A stretch of 64,000 nt of DNA from Citrus sinensis (GCF_022201045.2 NC_068557.1:7998001-8062000), one strand, 5' to 3'; positions 1-10,244 are shown, counted from the stretch's first letter. Notes: generated by a model not told the origin, from the sequence alone. Numbers and translations: made by a program.

Positions 1-22
1 AGACTCAGAGTGAAGGGCAGTA

Positions 23-109
23 ATGGATAAATCAATGGAAGGTTTTGGAGGGGTTTTAGACACGGAGCCAGCGGAACTTATGGTTTTGACTGACAATGAT
101 GTAGAATTG
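23..109 (+). CDS. possible 3'-terminal coding exon of a gene running in from the left (unidentified)
   Basis: A short open stretch of 28 codons plus a stop, rich in acidic and hydrophobic residues (it ends ...AELMVLTDNDVEL), looks like a protein C-terminus and is followed by 3'UTR-like AT-rich DNA. A CAG just upstream (18-20) could be a splice acceptor, but the pyrimidine tract is poor and the upstream sequence is outside the window. I do not recognise the family. It may be chance. Confidence 0.2.
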
Positions 110-230
110 TAGATATTTTCTTTTAAAGAGATTATCATTTAGCTCCCTGTATTTTTACATTTTCTTATATAGGGATGCAGTTTGTCTATTTCTTTAAAAT
201 AGGTCCCTCTGTACTTGAGAGTGAGTAGCC

Positions 231-262
231 TAATGAGTAATGAGTAATGAGTAATGATTAAT
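231..262. repeat. 7-bp tandem repeat (TAATGAG)n
   Basis: About four degenerate copies of TAATGAG/TAATGAT lie just left of the hairpin at the LINE 5' junction. Confidence 0.75.
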
Positions 263-286
263 GATAATTATGGTAAGGTTCGGAAT

Positions 287-354
287 CGGATGGTTATTCC
301 GTTCTCTGAAATTATTTTGAATTATTTAATTTCAGAGAACGGAATAACCATCCG
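287..354. repeat. perfect 28-bp inverted repeat (hairpin) at LINE 5' junction
   Basis: Positions 287-314 are the exact reverse complement of 327-354, with a 12-nt spacer at 315-326. The left arm ends in, and the right arm is followed by, the same AAATTATTTTGAATTA word that forms the LINE target-site duplication (copies at 309-324, 355-370 and after the poly(A) at about 6,299-6,314). It could be a small MITE or, more likely, a templated insertion made at the 5' junction during LINE integration. Confidence 0.85.
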
Positions 355-400
355 AAATTATTTTGAATTATATTAAAATATTATCACCTTTTATAGGATT

Positions 401-2116
401 ATGGAGAGCTCCGAAAAATCCAGACGTGGAAAAAACCCTAGCGCTGGAGGAATTTTCCCTCCACCGTTCAGGGAAAGTCGAACAACTAAGAAGGCAAGGT
501 TTCGTGATGAGGAGGTTGCTGATGATACCCCTGTCCATGTTTCGTATAAGGAAACCCTAGTAAACTCGTCGCGTGCAATGGAGACGGGTTATGATGGCGG
601 CGCAGGGGACTGGGAGTTTGAGGAAGGGGACGTGACAGAATATAAAGATGGACCTATGCCCTCCATAACCTTCTCGGATAGGGTTCATGAGAAGTTATGT
701 GAACCATGGCAGAACTCAGTGATAGTGAAGTTGCTGGGTCGCACGATCGGTTACAGAACACTCTGTACGAGATTGAATGCCATGTGGAAAACAACAATGA
801 CTTACTCGGTGATTGACCTAGAAAACAATTATTTCCTGGTTCGTTTTCGTTCGGCTACTGATGCTGTCGATGCCCTAACAAAAGGTCCGTGGATTATTAT
901 GGGGCATTATCTCACGGTGCAGCCATGGACGCCGTCTTTTGATGCCAATACAACGGATATTGAGCAAGTTAATGTATGGATCCGTCTACCTGGACTCGCT
1001 GTCCATCTATATAACCGGAAAGTTCTCCAGAAACTTGGAGAATTGGTGGGTACAGTAATGAGAATTGATTCGAACACAGCTTCCTCAGCGCGTGGAAGAT
1101 TTGCACGAATTGCAGTTCGTCTCTCCCTGGCCAAGCCTCTGGTTTCTCAGTTTGTGTTGGACGGGAAGGTTCAAAAGGTAGAGTATGAGGGCTTACCAGT
1201 GATTTGCTTCACATGTGGAAGATACGGCCATAGTAGTAGCAGTTGCAAGGGCTCGAATTCAGCAACCAATTCTGGAGAAGGGGTCCAACCTCAACCTAAT
1301 ACGCAGCCCCAGGGGAACATTGTCCAACCAGATGCTCACGGTAATATTGATAGTAATGCCGAGTCCTTTGGACCTTGGATGATAGCCACGAGAAAGGGCA
1401 GAAAATTCAATAGTGGCAAGGACATTAACAATGGCTTGACTAAGAACCGAGAGAATACAGGGGCTGGTGGTTCCAGATTCCAACTTCTTGAGCAGGTCAC
1501 GGACGACCGTGAGCACCCCACACATGCCGCTGTGACAGACATTCCATCCACTTCGCACCAACTAAACACGGCCAACCCTTACCAGATATTTACTGCCAAT
1601 CACGAGGATAGAACAAAAACTCCGGCTAGACGTAAGCAGCACATCACAGCCTTTACTGCCAAACCCCAAAAGAAGACACCAACGTCCTCTTTGAACCCAA
1701 TCCGAAACCCTTTTCAGCAGAGCACTTTCACCTTAAGAGATTTGCCCCATGCAAACCCTAGGACCGAATCATGTTTTAACCCTCAGCCCAACCCCAACCA
1801 CCAACAAATTTCCCCTCTAGTTACAACCTTGGACCCAAAAAAGCATACGGTGATATTCTGTGAAAACCAAAACTTATCTCTTGGAGATGTAAGGGAGGTG
1901 GGCAGTGATCAGGGAGGTCGGCTGAGACGGGAGTATGAGCACTTGTCTGACCCTCCAGACGATCAACATGCTGTTTGTGTAAACAACGCAAATGCTCAAG
2001 CGCACCCGGCTGTGTCTATGGGGGAGAATGACGGGGAGGAGATGTCCGATGAGGAAGATTCGATGATTGAGGAAACGCCTTTGGCGTTGATGCATGACGG
2101 GAATGGACAACATTAA
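401..2116 (+). CDS. LINE ORF1: DUF4283 / zinc-knuckle RNA-binding protein
   Basis: 571-residue ORF1 of the LINE. The central part (roughly residues 95-270) has the DUF4283 pattern seen in plant LINE ORF1 proteins, including a GPWIIMGHYLTVQPW-like core. It is followed by one CCHC zinc knuckle (C-x2-C-x4-H-x4-C, CFTCGRYGHSSSSC, about residue 270-285). The C-terminal half is low-complexity, Asn/Gln/Pro-rich and ends in an acidic stretch. The expected role is binding element RNA and accompanying it to the target. It overlaps the next ORF by 23 nt in a different frame, so ORF2 translation would need reinitiation or a frame change. The first ATG at 401 is taken as the start; an internal start is possible. 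Confidence 0.93.
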   Translation: MESSEKSRRGKNPSAGGIFPPPFRESRTTKKARFRDEEVADDTPVHVSYKETLVNSSRAMETGYDGGAGDWEFEEGDVTEYKDGPMPSITFSDRVHEKLCEPWQNSVIVKLLGRTIGYRTLCTRLNAMWKTTMTYSVIDLENNYFLVRFRSATDAVDALTKGPWIIMGHYLTVQPWTPSFDANTTDIEQVNVWIRLPGLAVHLYNRKVLQKLGELVGTVMRIDSNTASSARGRFARIAVRLSLAKPLVSQFVLDGKVQKVEYEGLPVICFTCGRYGHSSSSCKGSNSATNSGEGVQPQPNTQPQGNIVQPDAHGNIDSNAESFGPWMIATRKGRKFNSGKDINNGLTKNRENTGAGGSRFQLLEQVTDDREHPTHAAVTDIPSTSHQLNTANPYQIFTANHEDRTKTPARRKQHITAFTAKPQKKTPTSSLNPIRNPFQQSTFTLRDLPHANPRTESCFNPQPNPNHQQISPLVTTLDPKKHTVIFCENQNLSLGDVREVGSDQGGRLRREYEHLSDPPDDQHAVCVNNANAQAHPAVSMGENDGEEMSDEEDSMIEETPLALMHDGNGQH

Positions 2117-5100
2117 TAAGGTGTCTACGCTTCCTCATTTTGCTTTTATTTATCTCATGACGATTAGCATTATGTATTGGAATGTCCAAGGGGCAGCCTC
2201 GGCTGATTTTCGGCGCTCATTCAGGACAATGGTTAAAAACTACAGCCCATCCTTGGTGGTTTTGATGGAACCTCGCATTAGTGGGGTCAAAGCAGATGAT
2301 TTCATAAAGAAGAGTGGTTTCGACCAGTCCCATCGAGTGGAAGCAGTGGGCTTTGCTGGTGGAATTTGGCTTCTTTGGCAGAGTTACATAGAGGTGGAGG
2401 TGATGCTGAACCATAGGCAGTTTATCCACTTTAAAATATGTAGGAATAATACTTTTATGTCTTGGGTAACGGCGGTATATGCTAGCCCAAACCCGATGTT
2501 GCGGAGACAGCTGTGGAAGCATATGGATAGCATTGCTATGTCAGTTCAAGGGCCTTGGCTAATTGGTGGGGACTTTAATTCTATATTGTATGCTTCTGAG
2601 AAGCAGGGGGGTGCTACACGGAACTCAGGAGTTTGCGGTAATTTCCGGCAGTGGTTTGATGGGCACCGAATTTTTGATCTAAAATTTAAAGGCCCTCGGT
2701 TTACTTGGTCTCGTGGACTTCTGTTTAAACGACTTGACAAAGCTCTATGTAATAGTGATTGGCTAATAAAATTTGCGGACAATTCTGTTCTTCACCTTCC
2801 GAAGGTTGCTTCAGATCACAGGCCGGTTCTGGTTCGTTTTGCGGGAGCTGAGTACAGACACCAGGGGAATAGGCCTTTCCGATTTTTGGCACCCTGGCTG
2901 ACTCATGAGCATTTCAATTCTTTTGTTAAGAAAGTTTGGGATCCTCAAGCCCATTATAGAGATGCGGCGTCCCATTTTGTCCAGGTGGTCCAAAAGTGGA
3001 ATAAGGAGGTGTTTGGAAATATTTTTCAGCGGAAAAGACGGTTAATGGCTCGTATAAATGGGATTCAAACAGCCTTAGAAAGGTATAGCTCCCGAGGGCT
3101 TGTGCGGTTAGAGGCTAGGCTCCGGAATGAGTTGGAGACGGTGATGGGTCAAGAGGAGATCATGTGGTGGCAGAAGTCAAGGAAAGACGAGCTTCTGCAC
3201 GGGGATAGGAACACGAATTTTTTTCATCAAAAGACCATTGCAAGACGACGGAGAAATAGAATTGAAGCTATTCAAGATACTTTGGGGAACTGGCTTTATA
3301 ATGAGGGAGAGATTCGAAATTATGCTATTGATTATTTTTCGTCCTTATACAAAAGTGAAGTTGCAACCCCTCAAAGTTATCAGGTACCGAATTTATTCCC
3401 AGTCTTAAATGCTTATGATTTGGAGAGTACTGTCGTCCCAGTTTTGGACGATGACATTAAAAGGGTGATTTTTAGTATGAAACCCCTCAAAGCTCCAGGT
3501 ACTGATGGACTGCATGCAATCTTTTACCAGTCTCAATGGCCAGTTGTGGGGCCCTCCTTCTGCAAGTTTATGGGTGACATTTTTAGTTCGGGCAAAATCC
3601 CCAAAGAAATCAATACTACCCTATTGGTTTTGATTCCCAAAGTGGAGCACCCTACTAGCCTAAGTATGTTTAGGCCTATTAGTTTGTGCACGGTCGCTTA
3701 TAAAACAGTGACTAAAATAATTGCTAACCGATTGCAAGCCTTGTTGCCGGACCTCATAGGCCCCCACCAGACTAGCTTTGTGCCCGGACGCCATATTATT
3801 GATAATATTGTTGTTGCTCAAGAAGTGGTCCACTCCATGCGAAAGAAAACAGGGAAAAAAGGGTTTATGGCCATCAAGGTGGATTTAGAAAAAGCGTACG
3901 ATCGAATTAATTGGTCATTTATTTTCGATACTCTACAGCAAACTGGTATCCCGATTCAGTTATCTCGATTAATCATGGAATGTGTAACTTCGGCTCGGAT
4001 GAGTATTTTATGGAATGGTGAGGCCACAACAGAATTTGTCCCGGGGAGAGGTATCCGTCAGGGGGATCCGTTGTCTCCTTATATTTTTGTCTTGTGCATT
4101 GAACGGTTGAGCCATGGAATTACACAAGCCGTGAGGGATGGCAGCTGGAAGCCTATTCGGTTGGCCAAGCATGGAACTCCTCTAACGCATTTATTTTTTG
4201 CAGATGACTTGCTCCTTTTTGCAGAGGCGTCAATTGATCAAGCGTACACTATAGATGCAGTTTTAGACAACTACTGCCTGAGCTCTGAAGCGAAGGTCAA
4301 CAAGTCGAAAACTAAAATTTACTTCTCTAAGAATGTCGGTTCAAGAGACGTTCAGCTCCTCAGTAATGTTTTGGGGTATTCGGCTACAAATGACTTAGGG
4401 TGCTATCTTGGAATGCCTCTCATCCATTCGAGAATAAATAGAGCTACCTACCAATCGATCCTTGATAAGGTGGAAAAGCGGCTCACGGGTTGGAATGCAG
4501 CTCACTTATCCTTTGCTGGCCGAATTACTCTAGCTCATTCGGTGCTCCAAGCAATGCCAATTTACGCAATGCAGACAACTTTATTACCAGCTCCGGTGCG
4601 TGGGAAGCTTGAGAAGTCTTGCCGTCGTTTTATTTGGGATGGGAAGTCCAAGAGCCATAAGATGAGTATGGTGGGCTGGAATAAAATTTGTATGCCGAAA
4701 CCCAAAGGTGGCCTGGGGTTTAAGAAGTTGGATGTGATGAATCAGGCGTTATTGATGAAGCTGAGCTGGCAAATAGTTTCGAACTCAGACAAGCTGTGGG
4801 TTAAGGTTATCTGCTCAAAGTACGGGTTGGATCCTAGACACTTGCCGTTGTCCCTACCTGAGAAACAAGGTTCTGGAATCTGGAAAGCCATAAAGAGCAC
4901 GTGGTCAGCCACCATGCAGGGAGCTTGCTGGGCCGTTTGTGATGGTTCTCGAACTCGCTTTTGGCTGGACTGCTGGGCAACAAAACAAGGCCCTTTGATC
5001 AATCTCGCTGTTCATCCAGTGCCTCAAGAATTGGTTAACGCTACGGTGAGTGATTTTCTAAACGTGCATGGGGGCTGGAACTGGTCAGCTTTTGAACATT

Positions 5101-6263
5101 TGCTACCCAATTCTATCCTGATGCAAATTGCTTCGAAAATGCCTCCTAGCTCTCTTCTTGGTGTTGACAAAATTTATTGGCGTTATGAGCCAAGTGGTAA
5201 CTTTACGGTTCGTTCGGCATATGAGACCCTCGGTCAGCTGGAACTCACTGCTACTGATAATGCATGGAATCATGCATGGTCCTGGAAGGGGCCGCAAGCA
5301 ACTCGCATTTTCCTTTGGCAGGTTTTACATGCGAAATTAAAAACCAAGAGTGAACTAGCTAGGCGGCATATTCCGGTTTCTCCAGGTTGTGATCGTTGTG
5401 GGGCTCCTCTTGAGGATATTATTCACGTCTTGAGAGATTGTCATTGCATCAAGCAGGTTTGGTTTCGGCTTGTTCCAACTCGGCATCAATCCTCTTTCTT
5501 TCAGTCATCTTTACGGGATTGGATAATTGCGAATTTACAAAACCAGTGGAACATTCCCTCTCCATTAGCTTGGGAGTGTATATTCGGCGTAGCGGTGTGG
5601 AGACTATGGTATTGGAGGAATCATTTTATGGTGGAGGGGAAGCTGGCGGATAGCTCAACAGTCTATGTAGATATCCTGGCCAGAGCCAACGAAATCCATA
5701 GACTAAATAATTCTCACATAAGTCAACAGCCGCGGAGGAAGGAGATTTTTATTGGATGGCTACCACCCCCATGGCCTTGGTGCAAATTGAATACGGATGG
5801 ATCTTGTAGAAAAGATGAGAGTGCAGGTGCTGGTGGTATTATTCGAGACTCGGTCGGTCACTGGATAACTGGATTTTGTATGAATATTGGAGAGAGTTCG
5901 GTGCTAATGGCTGAACTTTGGGGTCTATACCAAGGATTACGTCTAGCTTGGGAGGCTGGAATAAAACGTCTTTTGGTTGAAGTGGATAGCCTTTGTGTTA
6001 CTCAATTGGTCTCGAAGCAAGTGGTTGTGCCTAACGAGTTCTATGCTTTGGTCGTAGCTATCCGGGAACTTATTAGTAGAAACTGGCAAGTTTCCATCAC
6101 CCATATTTATCGGGAAGCAAATTCGGCGGCGGATTTTATGGCAAACATGGCTCATTCATACCCCCATGGAGTGCACTTATTTTCTAGCCCGCCTGTGGGT
6201 ATTTATTCTATTATTGTTCAGGACTTGTTTGGGGTTACTCAACCCCATCTTATTCCTGTTTAG
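2094..6263 (+). CDS. LINE ORF2: endonuclease, reverse transcriptase, zf-RVT, RNase H
   Basis: 1,389-residue polyprotein. The N-terminal apurinic-type endonuclease begins at MYWNVQG (about residue 25) and has an LMEPRISG glutamate motif and a closing SDHRPVL motif. The reverse transcriptase spans about residues 490-760, with LEKAYDRINW (motif A), RGIRQGDPLSPYIF and the catalytic FADD near residue 701. A zf-RVT domain lies at about 1030-1130. A C-terminal RNase H (about 1230-1355) shows LNTDGSC, an MAELWGL glutamate, a VEVDSL aspartate and the final HIYREANSAADFMA. All catalytic residues I can see are present and there is no stop or frameshift, so the protein could be active. Nearby in-frame ATGs (for example just before TISIMYW) could be the real start. 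It would nick the target and prime reverse transcription from element RNA. Confidence 0.95.
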   Translation: MTGMDNINKVSTLPHFAFIYLMTISIMYWNVQGAASADFRRSFRTMVKNYSPSLVVLMEPRISGVKADDFIKKSGFDQSHRVEAVGFAGGIWLLWQSYIEVEVMLNHRQFIHFKICRNNTFMSWVTAVYASPNPMLRRQLWKHMDSIAMSVQGPWLIGGDFNSILYASEKQGGATRNSGVCGNFRQWFDGHRIFDLKFKGPRFTWSRGLLFKRLDKALCNSDWLIKFADNSVLHLPKVASDHRPVLVRFAGAEYRHQGNRPFRFLAPWLTHEHFNSFVKKVWDPQAHYRDAASHFVQVVQKWNKEVFGNIFQRKRRLMARINGIQTALERYSSRGLVRLEARLRNELETVMGQEEIMWWQKSRKDELLHGDRNTNFFHQKTIARRRRNRIEAIQDTLGNWLYNEGEIRNYAIDYFSSLYKSEVATPQSYQVPNLFPVLNAYDLESTVVPVLDDDIKRVIFSMKPLKAPGTDGLHAIFYQSQWPVVGPSFCKFMGDIFSSGKIPKEINTTLLVLIPKVEHPTSLSMFRPISLCTVAYKTVTKIIANRLQALLPDLIGPHQTSFVPGRHIIDNIVVAQEVVHSMRKKTGKKGFMAIKVDLEKAYDRINWSFIFDTLQQTGIPIQLSRLIMECVTSARMSILWNGEATTEFVPGRGIRQGDPLSPYIFVLCIERLSHGITQAVRDGSWKPIRLAKHGTPLTHLFFADDLLLFAEASIDQAYTIDAVLDNYCLSSEAKVNKSKTKIYFSKNVGSRDVQLLSNVLGYSATNDLGCYLGMPLIHSRINRATYQSILDKVEKRLTGWNAAHLSFAGRITLAHSVLQAMPIYAMQTTLLPAPVRGKLEKSCRRFIWDGKSKSHKMSMVGWNKICMPKPKGGLGFKKLDVMNQALLMKLSWQIVSNSDKLWVKVICSKYGLDPRHLPLSLPEKQGSGIWKAIKSTWSATMQGACWAVCDGSRTRFWLDCWATKQGPLINLAVHPVPQELVNATVSDFLNVHGGWNWSAFEHLLPNSILMQIASKMPPSSLLGVDKIYWRYEPSGNFTVRSAYETLGQLELTATDNAWNHAWSWKGPQATRIFLWQVLHAKLKTKSELARRHIPVSPGCDRCGAPLEDIIHVLRDCHCIKQVWFRLVPTRHQSSFFQSSLRDWIIANLQNQWNIPSPLAWECIFGVAVWRLWYWRNHFMVEGKLADSSTVYVDILARANEIHRLNNSHISQQPRRKEIFIGWLPPPWPWCKLNTDGSCRKDESAGAGGIIRDSVGHWITGFCMNIGESSVLMAELWGLYQGLRLAWEAGIKRLLVEVDSLCVTQLVSKQVVVPNEFYALVVAIRELISRNWQVSITHIYREANSAADFMANMAHSYPHGVHLFSSPPVGIYSIIVQDLFGVTQPHLIPV

Positions 6264-6300
6264 CTCGCTAGTTTGAGCCCCATCTAATCAAAAAAAAAAA

Positions 6301-6314
6301 ATTATTTTGAATTA
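6301..6314. repeat. 3' target-site duplication of the LINE
   Basis: ATTATTTTGAATTA directly follows the poly(A) tract and matches 357-370; up to two tract A's may also belong to the duplication. Confidence 0.93.
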
Positions 6315-6653
6315 ATAGCCTGAATCTATTTGTGATTTACCTCTAAAATATTGGAACAGCATACTTTATGGATTTTTCACTCTTAGACAAACTTAATTGG
6401 ACAAATAAGATAATAATACCTTTACTTAGCATCAAATAAAAAGAGATACACAATTTCCATGAGGCTAAACTTTTATTTACCTTTAATTAGCATCAAATGA
6501 AAGAGATACTCAATTTTCATTCAGCAGAACAACATCAAATTAAAGAATTCAAAGGAGAAAAAGAGAGAGCTTTATGACAAAAACAAAACTCTCAAAATAC
6601 AACAGCAATTAATGTCTTGGAAGCAAGTATATATTCTTTTGTTGCCAATAAGA
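6315..6653. other. LINE to VAS-like gene spacer
   Basis: AT-rich DNA that includes the 3'UTR of the minus-strand lipid-transfer gene. A short pair of similar blocks (about 6,418-6,450 and 6,478-6,512, both with TTTA..TTAGCATCAAAT and GAGATAC) is a small local duplication. No gene seen. Confidence 0.6.
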
Positions 6654-7193
6654 TTATATCACATTCGATACGCACAAAATCTGAGCAGTCATGGACAAAA
6701 CCAAGGCCACCATAAAGCTCTGTGACTTGAACAACAAGGCACTGGCCGAGGAATCCTGAGCTGAACCTGGAGAACCTATGGAAAAATTCATTTATTTGTT
6801 AGCATGCATGACTAATAAATGATATATAAAAATCAAAATAAAATTTTATAACATGCAGACGTCTGAACCTCTGAGGCAGCCAAGTGGATTGACACGTTGT
6901 CCACATTTTCCGGGCAATTCCTGTGCTGCAGAAACATTGATGCCAGCCTCCTCAGCTCTTCTGCTGCCTCTGTTGCTAATCATGCTGCACAAACATTCAG
7001 GATTGTCCTTGATCACCGATTTAAGAGGATCACAGCAACTATCCGGCACGTCTCGGCTTCCGTTAAGGTACCTCAGGCAAGGAGCGAGCCGGTTCAGGCA
7101 ATAAGTGCTTTGAGCCCATGTTCCCTCTACGCTCAACATTGCCAACAACACCATCAATGCAATCCCACAGCTTGAAATCAACTTCATCTCCAT
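6654..7193 (-). CDS. VAS: GPI-anchored non-specific lipid-transfer-like protein (VAS-like)
   Basis: Two exons, complement(join(6654..6775,6869..7193)), give 148 residues. The intron has a GT (after CTC AGA G) and an AG acceptor at 6776-6777, phase 1. Residues 1 to about 28 form a signal peptide. The mature part carries the eight-cysteine motif of the LTP/2S-albumin fold in order: C, C, CC, C-L-C, C, C (PCLRYL, DSCCDPL, ECLCSMI, GKCG, GCLRG). After the second exon joins, a Ser/Ala/Gly-rich linker (SPGSAQDSSASA) leads to a hydrophobic C-terminus ending ...CVSNVI, typical of a GPI-anchor signal. Such proteins sit at the outer plasma membrane or wall and bind lipids. The second in-frame ATG (MKLISS) may be the real start. 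LEP on the same strand 20 kb away supports identity with Arabidopsis VAS (At5g13900); the symbol rests on that synteny and on family resemblance. Confidence 0.82.
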
Positions 7194-7933
7194 TTCTTTC
7201 CTCTTCCTTTGCTCCCCCCTCCCTTCCTTGTTTCCTTTGATGTATAGGCTTCATCTGTGCGTCACACGAGCTAGTTACATATATCTGTAGAGTCGGGATG
7301 ATTTTTGAGCAAAAGGGCTTTGAGTTGGTAAGCCAACAAGTGCTTATTGGTTGATTTTTCAATATTATCTCTAGAAAGTGATTATGTTTAGGGACCAAAA
7401 TAGTAACAGCTGAAAGAGGAAGGTAAAGGTCGTTGGATAGGTGAAGCTACTACTCGCCACCAAGAAATATTTAAAAATGCCATGCAAAGACCAAACTTGA
7501 TGTAGGCTACGTATGCCCAAAAATTAAAATCAAAAGCTACGGCTGTCTATTATGACATTTATGAGTTTTTTTTTTTTTTTTACACTTTAAGTACCAATGT
7601 CTGAGTATTTGGACATGCATGAGTTAGAATTTTTATAACAGCTTGTGAATATTGTTGAAGACGTGGATAAAATAGATAATGTCATGTTACAATATCACTT
7701 ATCATAAGATGATTGTCGCCCAATAAATCATTACTCATTATAATGAAACTTTTTAAAATCTACAATCTTTTAGGTTTTGGGTGTTTGCCTATGTTGCAGT
7801 ATGAGTTTAAAAAAATAAATAAAATAGGTGATAACACATTGTATTACTATACAAATGATTGTGTGATTACGCAAATTTGTAAAATGATAAGACTCTAGTG
7901 ATTATTGTTAATTATGGAACACTCGATAATGCT
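7194..7933. other. spacer upstream of VAS-like gene
   Basis: Holds the 5'UTR and promoter of the minus-strand VAS-like gene near 7,200-7,400, then AT-rich DNA with a T tract near 7,567. No other gene seen. Confidence 0.5.
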
Positions 7934-8766
7934 TAGTGATGACAATGGGCACCGCCCGCCGAGGGTTTGTCATTACCAAATCTAAACCCGCACAAAATTT
8001 AAATTATTAAACCCACCCGCAACGGGTTTTAACAATTACCAAACCCGCAATAGTACATTTTTTGCGGGTTTCCGCATTTAAAATCATAAATATTTAATAT
8101 ATAAATTTATGATAATAACTTCAAATTTCATATAACATACTCAATTTTATATTTAACCAATATAAACGAAAAATTAAAATTTCAACATGAATCCAACACA
8201 AATTCTCAAATATAAGTATAAATCACACAAATCTATTTAAAAAATACAAACTAGTACCTAAAAATAACAATTACATTTCATATTATCATTTAAAACAAGC
8301 TCCAAGAGAAGATCTTCATTTCATTCACCACAATAAGCACTCATCCAGCATGATTCCTAAAATAATAATTAAGATTAATATTTTCAAATACTAATTCGGA
8401 GAAAAAAATTATAATAATGAAATAATTCATGTATTAAGATAAAGAAAATAATACATACAAAATTATAATAGGTATATAATATACACAACTTTGGGCCTTT
8501 TGCTATTTGGTAATTCGAATAATTACATTATTTTCTTTATACATTTAAAGATTAAAATTAAATTAAAAATATTTAGAAAAAATATTGCGGGTCCGGCGGA
8601 TATCCGCCAGATATAAGATTAATATCAAACTCACCTGCATCCATGTGCGGGTTTTAGTTTATAATAATAAACCCGTCCGCAACGGGTAAAATTACCCGCA
8701 GCGGACAGGTTTTGGCGGGCAGGTTTGGACAGATTTGTGGGTTTGCGGGTACAATTGTCACCCCTA
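7934..8766. mobile_element. non-autonomous hAT-like element with GC-rich ends
   Basis: The ends are imperfect inverted repeats: TAGTGATGACAATGGGCACC on the left, and TAGGGGTGACAATTGTACCC read inward from the right. Subterminal CCCGC/GCGGG repeats surround an AT-rich core, the usual structure of a common plant hAT-derived family. Flanking 8-bp duplications are decayed (AATGCTTA-like against AATGTTAC). No transposase coding. Confidence 0.65.
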
Positions 8767-9360
8767 AATGTTACCAATTAAACGAATTGAAACGTGAATT
8801 TTGCATAATTTGACTAAAACTTTTATTTTAGAATACTACCTTACACTATAATTAATTTGCATTTGAGTGGTACTAGTGCATGTGCCAAGCTAAAATTTGT
8901 AGCCAACGGAGCTAACATATAGAATGTGAAATTCTTTATCTTCCTTCACTTCTCATGAAGGATAAGGTTAACAATGTCATCAAAATTGGATTAGGAGGGT
9001 CAGTAAGAAATTTGACCCGATAAAACATCACTTAAAATAATAAAATAATAAAAATTAAAAAAAAATAGAATCTTAGTAAAGAAAAAAAATTAATCACCTT
9101 TAAAGAAGAAAAAAGGAAATATGACATTAGCAAGTTAATTTTTTAATAGAGGAACACTTTTAAAAGACAACTTTACTCAAATTAAATCCAATAATAAAAG
9201 CATTTGAAAAGAATTTAAAAAAGAAAAAGAAAAAAATCCCTAAACGAAACGTATTTCTAAAAGTAATTGACGGAATCGTGAAACGAAACGGAATACTCTA
9301 CAGTTAAGGAAACAGAAATAGAAACAATAAATAAATAAATAAAGGCGGATGGACTTCATT
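8767..9360. other. AT-rich spacer upstream of RBR-like gene
   Basis: No coding similarity recognised. In particular, I see none of the N-terminal RBR exons here. A-rich tracts near 9,055-9,240. Confidence 0.5.
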
Positions 9361-9371
9361 GTTCGTTACAC

Positions 9372-9385
9372 TTTCCCGCGCGAAA
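9372..9385 (+). promoter_or_regulatory. palindromic E2F binding site of RBR-like promoter
   Basis: TTTCCCGCGCGAAA contains the E2F/DP consensus (TTTSSCGC) on both strands and is a strong double site. It lies about 240 bp upstream of the inferred 5'UTR splice donor (9,618). Plant RBR genes are known E2F targets, so the site suggests that the ancestral cell-cycle promoter has been kept. Confidence 0.8.
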
Positions 9386-9539
9386 AGATCGATCATCTTT
9401 TTTGTCACCCCCTCCGCCAAAGTAGAACCAAAGTTTTGACAGAAAGCGCAAGAAAACGAGAGAAAAAGTGAGAGAAAATTCAATACCCACGTACCCAAAA
9501 CAATAAATAAATAAAAAAAGAAACAAACAAATAAACTGC

Positions 9540-10229
9540 TTGATCGATCCCCACCACCAACAGGAATCTGGCTTCAAAGCCGGCCCCCGTTTGCTTTTTG
9601 ACGAACATCGTTTACCAGGTTTGATACATCATCTATCTGTTCACCCAATTGGATTTACTGTTTTGATATTTATTCAGTTCTTGTGTTTGCTGCTATCTCA
9701 TACTGATGATCCTGCATGTTATTTGAATTTTTTTCTGATATAATTCGAAAATAATTTCAGAGAGAGAGAAAAAAAAAAGAATTCGTGTTCTTTGTTGGAA
9801 ATCAAGCAAACCTTTACTCCCGTAAATATTTGTTTTCTTTTCTTCAAAAAGAATCACAGTTTTGCTATTTTACTTGATCTTATGTAAACAGTGGCAACTT
9901 TTATGTTATTAAATTATTCTATGATGGGGGGTCCTAGTAAACATCAGATGGCGTACGTTAGCACTAGGGGTGGCTATGGGGTTCGAAGCTCGCTTACATG
10001 AGTGTGGAGAGGATTTGGTTTCCGGTGATTTCTTGTTTGAAATTCTTTTACTTGATGTAAATTTTCTTTACAGTAAGGACTGCATGTGCTTAAATGATGA
10101 ATTTAGATGGTGGTGTCTTGAAGGTTTGCATTAGCAAGAAGGAAACAAGATTTCTCTTGCACTAAACTTTCGCTAATGTACGTTCTACGTTTTAGTGTTA
10201 ATATAACATTGTTTTACTGAATTGTGCAG
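9540..10229 (+). other. inferred 5'UTR exon and first intron of RBR-like gene
   Basis: A likely non-coding exon ends at TACCAG|GTTTGATAC (donor at 9,619). The intron runs to the TTGTGCAG acceptor at 10,222-10,229, just before the first recognisable RBR codons. In full-length plant RBR this space should hold about 380 codons over several exons; I find none. Confidence 0.5.
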
Positions 10230-10244
10230 AGGAAAAATTGCGCG

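Larger units (their letters stand above)
371..6300 (+). mobile_element. full-length L1-type LINE retrotransposon with poly(A) and target-site duplication
   Basis: The element carries two overlapping intact ORFs of the plant L1 layout, ends in a pure A tract (6,290-6,300), and is flanked by AAATTATTTTGAATTA at 355-370 and again directly after the A tract (through 6,314). Only about 30 bp precede the first ATG, so the 5'UTR is very short or 5'-truncated. An exact 14-16 bp duplication and open ORFs point to a recent insertion. The element has no introns, and no decay (stops, frameshifts) was seen in either ORF. Confidence 0.95.
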
